A stretch of 64,000 bases of DNA, taken from positions 1 through 64,000 of the forward strand of contig JAKASV010000003.1 in the NCBI GenBank assembly GCA_021818945.1. Reading direction: 5' to 3'. A program made the position numbers and the translations under genes. The notes below the pieces were generated by a model. That model was not told the origin of the DNA, did no database searches, and saw only the letters and a list, made by a program, of their open reading frames with translations. How positions within the stretch are numbered: the first letter of the stretch is position 1; each line of letters starts with the position of its first letter. This stretch comes from a bacterium (GTDB taxonomy: Bacteria > Babelota > Babeliae > Babelales > Vermiphilaceae). Shown here piece by piece: positions 36,360-44,870 of this stretch.

Positions 36360-37412
36360 ATGGAGAAAAGGGAATACCAGCCTTTAACTATACCGCGAAT
36401 TACTTGGGATCCAAAATCCCTAACGGGTACATTTGGAGAGCTTGTAGCGCAGCCATTAGAGCCAGGTTTTGGCATGACATTTGGCAATGCCTTAAGGCGT
36501 GTTTTACTGGGAGGTGTCGAGGGTTCTGCCGTAACATCTGTAATTATTAAAGGTGTTAATAATGAGTTCTCTTCTGTTCCCGGCGTGCTTGAAGATACGA
36601 TGCAGCTAATCCTTAATATAAAGCAGATTGTTATTCGCAATAAAGAGGGTAAAGCTGGTAAAATGTATCTTAAAGTTAAAGGTGAAGGAATTGCACGTGT
36701 TGCTGATATAAAAGTAGATGAGCATATAGAGCTTATTAATACTGATCATATTATTGCACATGTTGCTGCCGATGGCGATCTTGATATCGAATTTTTTGTT
36801 GAATCTGGTCGTGGTTATCGTCCTGCGCAATGGCCGACTGATAAATCTCTGCAAGATGATAATCGTATGTATTTGGATGCCATGTTTTCGCCTATTAAAA
36901 AGGTTACCTTTGACGTAGAAAAAACTCGTGTAGGTGGCGAAATTGATTATGATAAATTGATTTGTCGTATTTATACAGATGGATCAGAAAATCCAGTTGA
37001 TGTACTTCATTATTCAGTTTCTGTTTTGCGTACTCAGCTTGAACATTTCTTGGCAAAACCAGAAATACCTTTCAATGATATTTCTCAACAGCCACAGCAA
37101 ACTGCTGAGGAAAAGACGGTAGGATTGGATAAAATTGGCATTAAAGGCATAGCAGTTGATTTGTTGATTAAGCCAATTGAAGAATTAGAACTCTCAGTAC
37201 GTGCGCATAATTGCCTTGTCAATGCAGGTGTGAAGCGCATTGTTGATCTCGTGAATTTGTCTGAAGATGATATTCTCAATATTAAGAATTTCGGACGTAA
37301 ATCACTTGGAGAGGTTAAAGACAGTATGAAAGCATTTGGACTTTCATTTAATATGGATATTAAAGAGTCTGATATTGAGAAGGCTCTTGAAGGTCGTGTG
37401 ACCAATAGCTAA
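36360..37412 (+). CDS. rpoA: RNA polymerase alpha subunit
   Basis: Nucleates RNA polymerase assembly. The 350-aa protein has the N-terminal domain (EPGFGMTFGNALRRVLLGG, GVLEDTMQLILNIK) and, after a linker, the C-terminal domain with helix-hairpin-helix repeats (NAGVKRIVDLVNLSEDD, NFGRKSLGEVKDSM) that binds UP elements and activators. ATG 36360 follows GGGAGA. Confidence 0.98.
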   Translation: MEKREYQPLTIPRITWDPKSLTGTFGELVAQPLEPGFGMTFGNALRRVLLGGVEGSAVTSVIIKGVNNEFSSVPGVLEDTMQLILNIKQIVIRNKEGKAGKMYLKVKGEGIARVADIKVDEHIELINTDHIIAHVAADGDLDIEFFVESGRGYRPAQWPTDKSLQDDNRMYLDAMFSPIKKVTFDVEKTRVGGEIDYDKLICRIYTDGSENPVDVLHYSVSVLRTQLEHFLAKPEIPFNDISQQPQQTAEEKTVGLDKIGIKGIAVDLLIKPIEELELSVRAHNCLVNAGVKRIVDLVNLSEDDILNIKNFGRKSLGEVKDSMKAFGLSFNMDIKESDIEKALEGRVTNS

Positions 37413-37426
37413 AAGGTTGTTGTATT

Positions 37427-37783
37427 ATGAGACATCAGAATGGTAGAAAAAAATTAAATTTAAAACCTGCGCATAAGCGGTCAATGATGCGTAATCAAGT
37501 TATCTTTTTGATTGATTATGGCCACATTGTGTCAACTAAGGCTCGTATCAAAGAGTTACGTAAGTTTGCTGAAAAACTAGTAACTATTGCTCGTGAAGGT
37601 AATTCCTTCAATGTACGCCGTCGAATTAATGCATTACTTCCCTATAAACAAGAAGCCGCATTAAAGTTAGTTAAGGAAGTTGCTCCACGTTATGTTAATC
37701 GACCTGGAGGATATACGCGTATTATTCCTATGGGCAAGCGAATGAGCGATACTGCTGAACTTGCACGCTTAGAGTGGGTATGA
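37427..37783 (+). CDS. rplQ: 50S ribosomal protein L17
   Basis: A 118-aa L17 at the tunnel exit (MRHQNGRKKLNLKPAHKRSM, GGYTRIIPMGKRMSDTAE). The final gene of the 19-kb ribosomal array. A hairpin follows directly. Confidence 0.96.
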   Translation: MRHQNGRKKLNLKPAHKRSMMRNQVIFLIDYGHIVSTKARIKELRKFAEKLVTIAREGNSFNVRRRINALLPYKQEAALKLVKEVAPRYVNRPGGYTRIIPMGKRMSDTAELARLEWV

Positions 37784-37805
37784 AAAATCTTGTGAGATTT
37801 TTCTC
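37782..37805 (+). terminator. Terminator at the end of the ribosomal array
   Basis: GAAAAATCT (37782-37790) pairs with AGATTTTTC (37795-37803) over a 4-nt loop, overlapping the rplQ stop codon. The stem is A/T-rich and the right arm supplies the T-run. Confidence 0.55.
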
Positions 37806-37888
37806 TTCACAAATTTATCAATTTAAGTTACTATTTCTAAGACATATATGAGCTTGATAGTAATCGGATATTTATTGTCCTAGAATGG

Positions 37889-37964
37889 GGGCCCATAGCT
37901 CAGCGGTCAGAGCAATCGGCTCATAACCGAGAGGTCCCAGGTTCAAATCCTGGTGGGCCCACCA
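37889..37964 (+). tRNA. tRNA with CAU anticodon, probably tRNA-Ile2 (lysidine-modified)
   Basis: A 76-nt cloverleaf. Acceptor GGGCCCA pairs with TGGGCCC, the anticodon loop is CTCATAA, the T arm is CCAGG-TTCAAAT-CCTGG, and the CCA end is encoded. The CAU anticodon alone fits Met or Ile2. C4-G69 and C5-G68 in the acceptor are TilS identity pairs known from E. coli tRNA-Ile2, and the other CAU tRNA (52303) lacks them, so Ile2 is favoured here. Confidence 0.85.
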
Positions 37965-38016
37965 TCAAGGGTAGAACAGCTAGCCATGATGCTACATTGC
38001 ACATAAGGATTGTATA

Positions 38017-38730
38017 ATGAATGACCAGCTGCTTGCCTCCTTTATCGCTCTTGTGAATTTTGATCAAAAAATTCGTGCTCTTCAAGATGAACGCACTATG
38101 TTTTCTAGCTTGCGTGTTTCGATCGATAAACAAAAACTTTTATTAACACATGAACTTGAAGCAAGTAAAAACTTGGTGCACGATTTTAAAAAGGATGTAG
38201 ATAAAAAAGAATTGGCGATGAAAATTCTTGATCAACAGGAAACTGAAAAAAAACGTCGTCTAGAAGTTGTAACGAGTGCTAAGGAATACACATCATTGAA
38301 ATCCGAGATTAGTGTAATAAATGAACGGCAACATATAGATGAGCAAGCACTAATAGAGGCATGGGATGTACTGGATTCTGCACAAAAAAGATATGCCGCT
38401 GACCATGCAAATTTTCAAAAAAAAATTGACGAGCTTACGCAGCAGGCCCAAGAATTAGATCATAAAATTGAAACCGCGACACATGAAATTGATGAGCATG
38501 AAAAGCAGCGGTTAACGTTAGTTTCGTTAGTCCCATCTGAGTTGTTAGATAATTATGAGCATATGCGTGGTCAGGTCATTAATCCTGTTGTAAGGGTTAT
38601 CAATAATAGTTGTAGTGCTTGTTTTTATCCCGTTCCGGCACATGATCTTGCAATCCTAAGAAAGGGCAAATTTTTGCCTTGTAAGAGTTGTTATCGTATT
38701 CTTTTTATAGAAGATTCTGCTTTTGAGTGA
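38017..38730 (+). CDS. Coiled-coil protein with C4 zinc ribbon (PF02591 type)
   Basis: A 237-aa cytoplasmic protein. Residues about 15-175 are a long charged coiled coil; the end (about 195-235) is a zinc ribbon with CSAC and CKSC. This is the zf-RING_7/CT398-like family, found in Chlamydia and many other bacteria, where it has been linked to transcription or flagellar functions. No flagellar gene is present here. AAGGATTG precedes the ATG. It is followed by an RNase HI-like gene. Confidence 0.85.
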   Translation: MNDQLLASFIALVNFDQKIRALQDERTMFSSLRVSIDKQKLLLTHELEASKNLVHDFKKDVDKKELAMKILDQQETEKKRRLEVVTSAKEYTSLKSEISVINERQHIDEQALIEAWDVLDSAQKRYAADHANFQKKIDELTQQAQELDHKIETATHEIDEHEKQRLTLVSLVPSELLDNYEHMRGQVINPVVRVINNSCSACFYPVPAHDLAILRKGKFLPCKSCYRILFIEDSAFE

Positions 38731-38768
38731 ACTATGACTATCAACTGCTTAGAACAGGTATTTATCAT

Positions 38769-39251
38769 ATGCAACAGACTAACGTAACACCTAATGTTCA
38801 TTATTTTAAGCTTTTTGTCGATGGTGCTTCTCGCAACAATCCTGGGCGTGCAGGTGTTGGTATTTATCTTTTGAAAGATGGGCAACCTGTCGTAAAGCAA
38901 GGTTTATTTGTTGGCATAAAGACGAATAACCAAGCAGAATATCTTGCGCTGCTTCTCGGGCTCTTGTTTGTAAAAGAACATATTAGTTCATCTGACATGT
39001 TACTTGTCATTTCTGATTCGGAGCTTATGGTCAAACAATTGAAGGGTATATATCGGGTTAAGAACCAGGATTTGCAGCACCTTAATCTGGTTGCTCGTAA
39101 GTTATTGGTATCATTGCATTTTGATATTAATCATGTGCCGCGTGAGGAAAATAGTGTGGCGGATAGTCTTGCAAATTTGGGCATTGATCGAGCTATTCGT
39201 GTACCCGAAACAATGTTAAAGATACTTCATGAATATGCAATATCATTATAA
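38769..39251 (+). CDS. RNase HI-like protein
   Basis: A 160-aa RNase H fold with the catalytic acids in order: DGASRNNPG (Asp), NNQAEYLALL (Glu), SDSELMVKQL (Asp) and NSVADSLANLG (Asp). It would cleave RNA in RNA-DNA hybrids. It looks like the stand-alone bacterial branch close to plant and archaeal type I enzymes rather than E. coli RnhA. ATG 38769 is chosen, with AGGT upstream; a GTG at 38727 overlapping the previous stop is an alternative. Its end overlaps the next gene by 23 bp. Confidence 0.88.
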   Translation: MQQTNVTPNVHYFKLFVDGASRNNPGRAGVGIYLLKDGQPVVKQGLFVGIKTNNQAEYLALLLGLLFVKEHISSSDMLLVISDSELMVKQLKGIYRVKNQDLQHLNLVARKLLVSLHFDINHVPREENSVADSLANLGIDRAIRVPETMLKILHEYAISL

Positions 39252-40593
39252 GTTTATAATATTTCATGTGTTTTGTTTTATATATTTTGGGGACGTTGAT
39301 GCAAAAAGACATCAGAGGCAACAGTCACGTAATAGTAAGTCTGAGTTAGCAAAAGTTGTAGCGAATGATAAGATACGCAAATCTGAACAAAATAAATCAA
39401 ATATTCAGCCAGATCAAGTCACTTTTCATCAAACTAATACCGATTCTTCTCTTTATATCGAAACACATCAATTAAAAAAAGTTATTCCACAAGATATATA
39501 TTCTACTGATGTAACGGCTACAAAGTCTCGATCTATCCAAATCCGTGTATTACTTGCCGATACGCCAAGTCCAGCTCATTGGTCTATATTGTCTGAATCA
39601 GGGTTCTGGTTATTAGATCCGCGAAATCAAAAACGACGTATTTCAGTTGATGCCGCTTCAATGACTCTGTTGTGTCATACCGGTAGTATCTTTATCAATA
39701 ATAGACGGTTGACGAGAAATGAAGTTGTGGTTAAGGCTAAAGAAGGCAATGTTATATTTGATGGGCGGACGTATCAAGGTTCATTGTACATTGTTTCTCA
39801 CGGGGAAAAGACTCTGCTGATCAATTGTATAGATTTAGAAGATTATGTAGCCTGTGTTTTGTATTCTGAAGCTTGGCCGGGTTGGCCTCAAGAAATGAAT
39901 AAAGTTCTTGCCATAGCTATTCGCAGCTATGGTGTTGCCATGATGCGGCAAGCAGCAGATAGTAAACGTATATATCATGTAAAAAATAATGTTGCGCATC
40001 AAGTGTATGCGGGAGTCCATGGAAACAAGCTTCTGCATGATGCCGTATTGCAAACGGGTGGCATTATTATGACATATAAAAATAAGCCGATAATCGCTAT
40101 GTATGATGCTTGCTGTGGAGGGATAGTTACTGCTCGCATGAAGGGCATTAACTTTACTCAGGCTCCATACTTAGCACGCAAGACGTCGTGTACTTCATGC
40201 AAAACCTGTAAGATTTTTTCATGGACAGCAGAATTTGATAAAGGCGAACTGACAACATTGCTCAAGCGTCATATTCCTAAGCTATCGAGGATTAAATCTT
40301 TATATGTCTCAAAAAAAGACCCAGCAGGTCTGGTTCAGCAAGTAAGTATTAAAAGTGGACAAGGTTTTGTAAGCATCTCTGGCAAAAAAATGTATGGGTT
40401 GCCAAAGATAAAAAGCTTTTGCTATACAATAGAAAACACCCCTTCGAAAATTATTTTTAAAGGACGAGGGTATGGCCATCATGTTGGTCTTTGCCAATGG
40501 GGCGCCTGCCAAATGGTTCGTGATGGCACAGATTATAAAAGAACCTTGCATTTTTATTATCCCGGTGTAACATTTATGAAAATTGTTCGGTAG
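39229..40593 (+). CDS. SpoIID/LytB-domain secreted protein
   Basis: SpoIID is a lytic transglycosylase acting on denuded glycan strands; LytB is an amidase enhancer. This 454-aa protein has a signal peptide (about 1-25), a low-complexity Gln/Lys linker, and the SpoIID domain from about 170: LLINCIDLEDYVACVLYSEA, IRSYGVAMMRQAAD, and the C-terminal GRGYGHHVGLCQWGACQMV. The conserved acidic residue of the EDYV..VL..E motif is present. With murC it suggests that a glycan wall is made and remodelled. It overlaps the RNase H gene. Confidence 0.88.
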   Translation: MNMQYHYKFIIFHVFCFIYFGDVDAKRHQRQQSRNSKSELAKVVANDKIRKSEQNKSNIQPDQVTFHQTNTDSSLYIETHQLKKVIPQDIYSTDVTATKSRSIQIRVLLADTPSPAHWSILSESGFWLLDPRNQKRRISVDAASMTLLCHTGSIFINNRRLTRNEVVVKAKEGNVIFDGRTYQGSLYIVSHGEKTLLINCIDLEDYVACVLYSEAWPGWPQEMNKVLAIAIRSYGVAMMRQAADSKRIYHVKNNVAHQVYAGVHGNKLLHDAVLQTGGIIMTYKNKPIIAMYDACCGGIVTARMKGINFTQAPYLARKTSCTSCKTCKIFSWTAEFDKGELTTLLKRHIPKLSRIKSLYVSKKDPAGLVQQVSIKSGQGFVSISGKKMYGLPKIKSFCYTIENTPSKIIFKGRGYGHHVGLCQWGACQMVRDGTDYKRTLHFYYPGVTFMKIVR

Positions 40594-40619
40594 TATAGAC
40601 AAAGGAAAGGGGAGTATTC

Positions 40620-40952
40620 ATGCAAAAATCATTGTATTGCATTATTGCGTGTTTATCTATGAGCAAAGTTCGTAGTTTGGCTATGGATGAAAGTCATGAA
40701 CTTTTCGGCAATCCAAGATGCCTCATGATTACCTCATTCCAGCGAACATCAGAGTTATATCCTTCACAATTATTTAGTATGATATATGACTTGTCGGAAA
40801 AAATTAAAAAAGACAAGCCAGTCGATATGCGAAAGCTTGAAAGACTCGTTGTACGACAGGTAATATTGTCATCTCAACAGCTAGTTAGGCAAGCTTCAGT
40901 TGCAAAAAAAGAGGGCACTGATACGATCCCTTTTTCTGAGTATAATTGTTAG
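40620..40952 (+). CDS. Small secreted protein, unknown
   Basis: A 110-aa protein with a weak N-terminal signal (about 1-20) and an otherwise helical, charged sequence (LSEKIKKDKPVDMRKLERLV). No known family is recognised. AAAGGAAAGGGGAG gives a strong ribosome binding site 27 bp after the SpoIID gene, so it probably belongs to that transcript. Confidence 0.7.
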   Translation: MQKSLYCIIACLSMSKVRSLAMDESHELFGNPRCLMITSFQRTSELYPSQLFSMIYDLSEKIKKDKPVDMRKLERLVVRQVILSSQQLVRQASVAKKEGTDTIPFSEYNC

Positions 40953-41019
40953 CTGATGCGTAAAAACTAATTGCTTAACGTATTTGTTTTAGATTCGTAA
41001 GCATCGGCGTAGGGAAAGC

Positions 41020-41490
41020 ATGATGGCTCAAGGAACTGATCATATTGTTGGTGGCGTGGCTACATGGTTGTTTTTTGCATATATTTTTCGCGCATATATT
41101 ACTTCTCCCTTATTGTTATCGTCTCTACTTGTATGTGCGATAGCAGGTTCCCTTTTCCCCGATATTGATATAAAAAGCAAAGGGCAAAACTTTTTTTATG
41201 GGATAATGGCTCCTGCATATATTTTTTTATTCGCACGAGGCCAATGGGTACTATGTTTTTTAGTTGGCTTATGTGCTCTTGTGCCATTACTGACTCATCA
41301 TAGAGGTTTATTTCATCGATGGTGGTTTATTTGTGTCTTTGCGAGTCTATGGGGATTTGCACTGATACATATGTTTCCCCATAATGTTTTTGATCTGGAG
41401 TTGGGAACATTATTTTTTATTCTTGGGGCACTATCTCATCTATGGTTAGATTTTGGATTTCGGAAAATCTTCTTTAATTTCCTCAAATAG
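41020..41490 (+). CDS. YdjM-like inner-membrane metal-dependent hydrolase
   Basis: A 156-aa protein with four or five hydrophobic segments and the family signature: GTDHIVGG near the N-terminus, GSLFPDIDIKSKG and HHRGLFHRWW. PF04307 (YdjM/LexA-binding membrane hydrolase) has this His/Asp pattern. Its substrate is unknown in most bacteria. The insertion sequence starts a few bases after its stop. Confidence 0.85.
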   Translation: MMAQGTDHIVGGVATWLFFAYIFRAYITSPLLLSSLLVCAIAGSLFPDIDIKSKGQNFFYGIMAPAYIFLFARGQWVLCFLVGLCALVPLLTHHRGLFHRWWFICVFASLWGFALIHMFPHNVFDLELGTLFFILGALSHLWLDFGFRKIFFNFLK

Positions 41491-41496
41491 GGTAAA

Positions 41497-42131
41497 CCAC
41501 TAGTTTGACTAGTGGACTCTCCAGGCTCGGCCTTTGCGTTAGTTTTAAAATGGATGATGTTGCGATATGCTGCCCTTCGGTGGTTTGATGATCACACAGA
41601 AGGAAAAAAATGACAACATCATCATACGAAAGTTTAAGCCATTCACGATGGGACTGCAAATACCCTGTGGTTTTTGTTCCCAAATATCGGAAGAAGGCAA
41701 TATATGGGGAAAAAAGAGAATTTTTGCGTAGAATATTTCATGAACTTGCAGCTCAAAAAGGGTGCGAAATTATATCCGGCAGTCTGGTGTAGGATCATGT
41801 ACATATGTTGATTCGTATACCTCCAAAATATTCTGTAGCAGAGATAGTTGGGTATATCAAAGGTAAAAGTGCGATAGCTGTGGCTAGGCAATTTAGCGGT
41901 CGTAAGCGAAACTTTAACGGTGAAAGTTTCTGGGCAAGAGGATATTCTGTATCAACAGTTGGTTATGACCAAGAAAATATCCATACCTATATCAAAAATC
42001 AGGAACAGCTTGATGGGGTTGGTTCTAATGAAGAGGGATTTTTTTAAAATTTGTTGACGTATAATTGAGTTGGATTAGAACTGGCAGTCTTTGAGACTGC
42101 TCACAGCCGTCAAGCCCTCGGCTTTAGCTGG
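41497..42131 (+). mobile_element. IS200/IS605-family insertion sequence
   Basis: The element has a left-end hairpin (CCACTAGT 41497-41504, loop TTG, ACTAGTGG 41508-41515), a TnpA gene and right-end hairpins at 42084-42100 (GCAGTCT-TTG-AGACTGC) and 42104-42131 (imperfect, AAGCC-CTC-GGCTT core). Subterminal hairpins and a single small transposase, without terminal inverted repeats, define this family. No TnpB is present. Exact ends cannot be fixed without another copy. Confidence 0.8.
41610..42047 (+). pseudogene. tnpA: IS200/IS605 TnpA (Y1 HUH transposase) with one in-frame stop
   Basis: The frame reads MTTSSYESLSHSRWDCKYPV and continues KYRKKAIYGEKREF to SGSLV. It is then broken by TAG at 41790-41792 and resumes in the same frame with DHVHMLIRIPPKYSVAEIVG and FWARGYSVSTVG. 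The HUH metal motif (HVH) and the catalytic Tyr in HTYIKNQEQ are intact after the stop. Family members usually have Pro or another residue where the stop is (SLMPDHVHM). Apart from this single codon the 145-codon gene is complete. AAGGAAAAAA precedes the ATG. Recently inactivated or read through by suppression. Confidence 0.88.
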
Positions 42132-42307
42132 TGCGTTATAACTTTATAAATTTTTACAACCAAACACGTTTTCACCAAGCACTGAATTATCACACACCAG
42201 ATGCTATTTATGAATTAAAGACAATACCTACAAAGCAACAATTGTTTGAACAGTTTAAGTTATTGAATAAACCTATACTTGCGGAGGTTTCTATGATTTA
42301 TAAATAA
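42131..42307 (+). pseudogene. 3' remnant of a DDE-type transposase (IS3/IS481 integrase)
   Basis: Directly after the IS200-like right end, a frame reads VRYNFINFYNQTRFHQALNY, then HTPDAIYELK and ends MIYK at a TAA (42305-42307). FI.FYN..R.HQAL.Y.TPD.IY is the classical C-terminal signature of rve-type integrases. Everything upstream of this signature is missing, so the IS200-like element probably landed in or next to an older element. Confidence 0.8.
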
Positions 42308-42364
42308 ATCTATTTTTGTGTCTTGACAAAGGGGGTTACTTTATAACTAAAATAAGAGGTGAAA

Positions 42365-42586
42365 TTAATCAATATGCTTTGCTTGCAAAAGAGCTAACAA
42401 TGGCAATATAAATAAGTAAGTTAAAACTACCCCCGCTATAAACCAAAAAAATGTTTTTGATTGTACTAAAGGATTGCCCATACCCCAAATATTTACTATG
42501 AAGTATGTAACAGTAGTGATAACCGATATTAACAACAAATTAAAGATTTGTTTTTTTAATAAGATAAAATATGTCATGAAAGTCAT
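42365..42586 (-). CDS. Small two-span membrane protein, unknown
   Basis: A 73-aa protein with two hydrophobic segments (about 13-33 and 46-68) separated by IWGMGNPLVQSKTF. No known family is recognised. It lies 6 bp after the 42593-43249 gene on the same strand, so the two may be co-transcribed. Confidence 0.5.
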   Translation of the reverse strand: MTFMTYFILLKKQIFNLLLISVITTVTYFIVNIWGMGNPLVQSKTFFWFIAGVVLTYLFILPLLALLQAKHID

Positions 42587-42592
42587 TTATTC

Positions 42593-43249
42593 TTAAGGTA
42601 AGAATGGCAGTGCAGTAAAGAATGCTCCTACACTAAAAGAGGCGGTTTCCACAGCAGCAACTGCCGCTGCTACAGTACCTGCAGAAGAAACAACTGCTGT
42701 AGTCGCTAGCGCTGCGCCTTCTACCATGCCAGCTGATGCAGCTAAACCACCCGCAATAACTCCTGCAGCTACTTCTGCTGTTGCCCCACCTACTACTATC
42801 GCAGTTCCTGCGCCCGCTGCAACCGAACCTGCAGCAACTGTTGCTGCTGCTCCCGTTGCAAATGCAGCGGCTGCTCCTCCTGTAGCTACTACTGCTGTTG
42901 TTGCAGCAGCTGCTGCAGTCCCATAACATAGTGATTTAGTAGCCCAATAAGCAATTAAGCCAGATATAGGCCCGCCGCCATTGCCATGAACCATTGATTG
43001 AAGCCGATGCTCGCCATTGCTTAACCTAATGACTCTAATACGATTACCTTGCTCGATAAATGTCTTAAGTTGTTCAAAGCTCATACGCTTCAACAAAGGA
43101 TCAATGAAATGGGATTTAACTATTTGTTCCTGTTTTCCATCAAAAACTCTGTATCCATTCTCATCACGGATTATTTGATGTACCATACCAAAACTTGAGA
43201 ATGAAACAAGCATTACGAAACTGACGAATAGCTTATGTACATAGTTCAT
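42593..43249 (-). CDS. Secreted protein with extreme Ala/Gly/Val hydrophobic C-terminal half
   Basis: A 218-aa protein. Residues 1-20 are a signal peptide. Residues 21-90 are a polar domain (DENGYRVFDGKQEQIVKS, FIEQGNRIRVIRLSNGEH) ending in HGNGGGPISG. The last 120 residues are almost free of charge and built of Ala, Gly, Val and Thr, with Gly-zipper spacing. I recall similar GGGP-plus-hydrophobic proteins in Dependentiae but cannot confirm that here. A pore-forming or membrane-inserted surface protein is possible. Codon composition is repetitive (GCT/GCA runs), yet the frame is clearly coding. Confidence 0.7.
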   Translation of the reverse strand: MNYVHKLFVSFVMLVSFSSFGMVHQIIRDENGYRVFDGKQEQIVKSHFIDPLLKRMSFEQLKTFIEQGNRIRVIRLSNGEHRLQSMVHGNGGGPISGLIAYWATKSLCYGTAAAAATTAVVATGGAAAAFATGAAATVAAGSVAAGAGTAIVVGGATAEVAAGVIAGGLAASAGMVEGAALATTAVVSSAGTVAAAVAAVETASFSVGAFFTALPFLP

Positions 43250-43472
43250 ACAATAACCTTTAAATTATAAAAACAACAAAAAAATATTATAGTGACATCG
43301 AAAAAAAATGATGATTTTGGGCAATAATAGCCCTAGACTATAATAAAACTCCTTCTGTAATGATGGTTTAATTGTTAAAATTGAAGAGAGCCTAGTATGA
43401 CTTGAGCTATAAGTCAACGATGGATTGAAAATTTTTTAAAATCCAAAAAATTTTTCAAAAGATTAGCGAGCA
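43250..43472. other. Intergenic region without a gene
   Basis: It holds two A/T-rich structures: GGGC-AATAATA-GCCC at 43319-43333, and an imperfect repeat GAAAATTTTTT / AAAAAATTTTTC at 43428-43456, just past the tatD stop and perhaps its terminator. No open frame is convincing. Confidence 0.4.
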
Positions 43473-44282
43473 CTAAGAATTCAATCTAAATAATTTAGTT
43501 GCATTTGCAGTTGTTCTACGTGAAACTTCTGCAAGGTCGATAGCTAATAATTCTGCAATATAGCGCGCGATTGTGGCAACTTCTGACGGATAATTCTTTT
43601 TGCCACGCATATGTTGAGGTGGTAAATACGGTGAATCGGTTTCTAGTACTATATGATCCAATCCAACTGCTCTGACAATTTCACGTAAGCGATCATTTTT
43701 TGGATAGGTTATTGTGCCCGGTATTCCGATGTAAAATCCCAAGCTGATCACGTACTGTGCAAAATTGAGATCTTCTGAAAAACAATGAAATACACCTCGG
43801 GGTCTCTCATTTTTGTATTCATCTATTATCTTCAAGGTATCATCAGCTGCATCCCTGGTGTGAATAATAATTGCTCGATCATGTTCTAATGCGAGTTCGA
43901 TTTGAGCTTTGAATGAATCTTTTTGTCGTTCAGCAATATAATCTGGATAATGATAATCGAGCCCGCATTCACCAATAGCTACAATTTTGTTGTTATTTTT
44001 TATTAATGGAACAAGTTCATTTAAATCATCTGTCCAGGTTGCAGTGCAATCATGTGGAAATAGTCCTACAGATGCGAATACTAGATCAAAATGGTTTGAA
44101 AGCAAGCTGCAATTTATGCTTTCATGATGTGAAGTACTTCCAATAGTGACAAGTATTTTTACATCAGCATGTGAAGCATCTGCTATGATCTGTTCAGCTT
44201 TTTCATAGTCATATTGCGTAAATGGTTTATTGATATTATCATCGATGATCATAGGTATATGGCAATGAGTATCAATGAGCAT
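43473..44282 (-). CDS. tatD: TatD-family metal-dependent DNase
   Basis: TatD nucleases trim DNA 3' ends and act in repair. The 269-aa protein has LIDTHCHIP (His-x-His), GECGLDYHY (Glu), HTRDAADD (His), FHCFSEDL (His) and ETDSPYLPP (Asp), the complete metal site. ATG 44282 is chosen over 44333 because GAAAGG lies 7 nt upstream and MLIDTHCH is the usual start. Confidence 0.95.
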   Translation of the reverse strand: MLIDTHCHIPMIIDDNINKPFTQYDYEKAEQIIADASHADVKILVTIGSTSHHESINCSLLSNHFDLVFASVGLFPHDCTATWTDDLNELVPLIKNNNKIVAIGECGLDYHYPDYIAERQKDSFKAQIELALEHDRAIIIHTRDAADDTLKIIDEYKNERPRGVFHCFSEDLNFAQYVISLGFYIGIPGTITYPKNDRLREIVRAVGLDHIVLETDSPYLPPQHMRGKKNYPSEVATIARYIAELLAIDLAEVSRRTTANATKLFRLNS

Positions 44283-44318
44283 AATAGGCCTTTCATTAAG
44301 GTTTTTACAACTTTTAGT

Positions 44319-44346
44319 TTGACAAATCTGCAAATAGAATTACTCT
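44319..44346 (+). promoter_or_regulatory. Promoter of the HU gene
   Basis: TTGACA at 44319-44324 and TACTCT at 44341-44346 are 16 bp apart, in the divergent region between tatD and the HU gene. Perfect -35, weak -10. Confidence 0.4.
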
Positions 44347-44434
44347 ATAAAACAAGTATAAAGAAGTTTTTGAAGAGAGTTGAGTGATGTGAAATTAGCA
44401 GTGTCGTAACTATAGTAATTTTAGAGGAGTATCA

Positions 44435-44722
44435 ATGAATAAAAATGAGCTGGTAGCCGCGTTAAGCGACGAAACCACTTTCAGTAAAAAGGACGTGCTT
44501 CGTGTTTTAGATTCTTTGACACGAATTATCGAACGTACACTCAAAAAAGGAGAAAAAGTTTCTATTACAGGTTTTGGTAGCTTCTGGCTTTCATGCCGTC
44601 CTGAGCGTAATGGCATTAACCCTGCAACAAAAGAGCGCATCAAATTGCCTCGCATCAATGTTCCAAGGTTTAAGCCAGGCAAAAATCTTAGGAAAGAAGT
44701 TAGATCGATCCGTATAGGTTAG
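44435..44722 (+). CDS. HU/IHF-family DNA-binding protein
   Basis: A 95-aa nucleoid protein that bends DNA. It shows MNKNELVAALSDETTFSKKD, GEKVSITGFGSFWLSCRPER and the C-terminal helix. The DNA-contacting beta arms contain the conserved Asn-Pro (GINPATKERIKLP). AGAGGAG precedes the ATG. A terminator follows, so it is monocistronic. Confidence 0.94.
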   Translation: MNKNELVAALSDETTFSKKDVLRVLDSLTRIIERTLKKGEKVSITGFGSFWLSCRPERNGINPATKERIKLPRINVPRFKPGKNLRKEVRSIRIG

Positions 44723-44759
44723 CTAAAGGCGTACCTCGGAAAAAAATTCCTAATTCAGG

Positions 44760-44784
44760 GCCGCATCACTTTGGTGCGGCTTTT
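44760..44784 (+). terminator. Rho-independent terminator after the HU gene
   Basis: GCCGCA (44760-44765) pairs with TGCGGC (44775-44780), followed by TTTT (44781-44784). Confidence 0.8.
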
Positions 44785-44793
44785 CTATTGGTT

Positions 44794-44822
44794 TTGCAAA
44801 AAAGCGTTTTTTTCTGTACTAT
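44794..44822 (+). promoter_or_regulatory. Promoter of serS
   Basis: TTGCAA at 44794-44799 and TACTAT at 44817-44822 are 17 bp apart, immediately after the HU terminator and about 49 bp before serS. Confidence 0.5.
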
Positions 44823-44870
44823 AACGAGTGCAGGAATAAACGCTATTTTTACATTAAGTGCGGAGTTACT

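Noticed and set aside
42633..42929. Ser/Cys-rich frames inside the Ala/Gly/Val gene
   Set aside because: Shifted and antisense readings of GCT/GCA-rich codons give artificial Ser/Cys or Ala/Pro/Thr runs.
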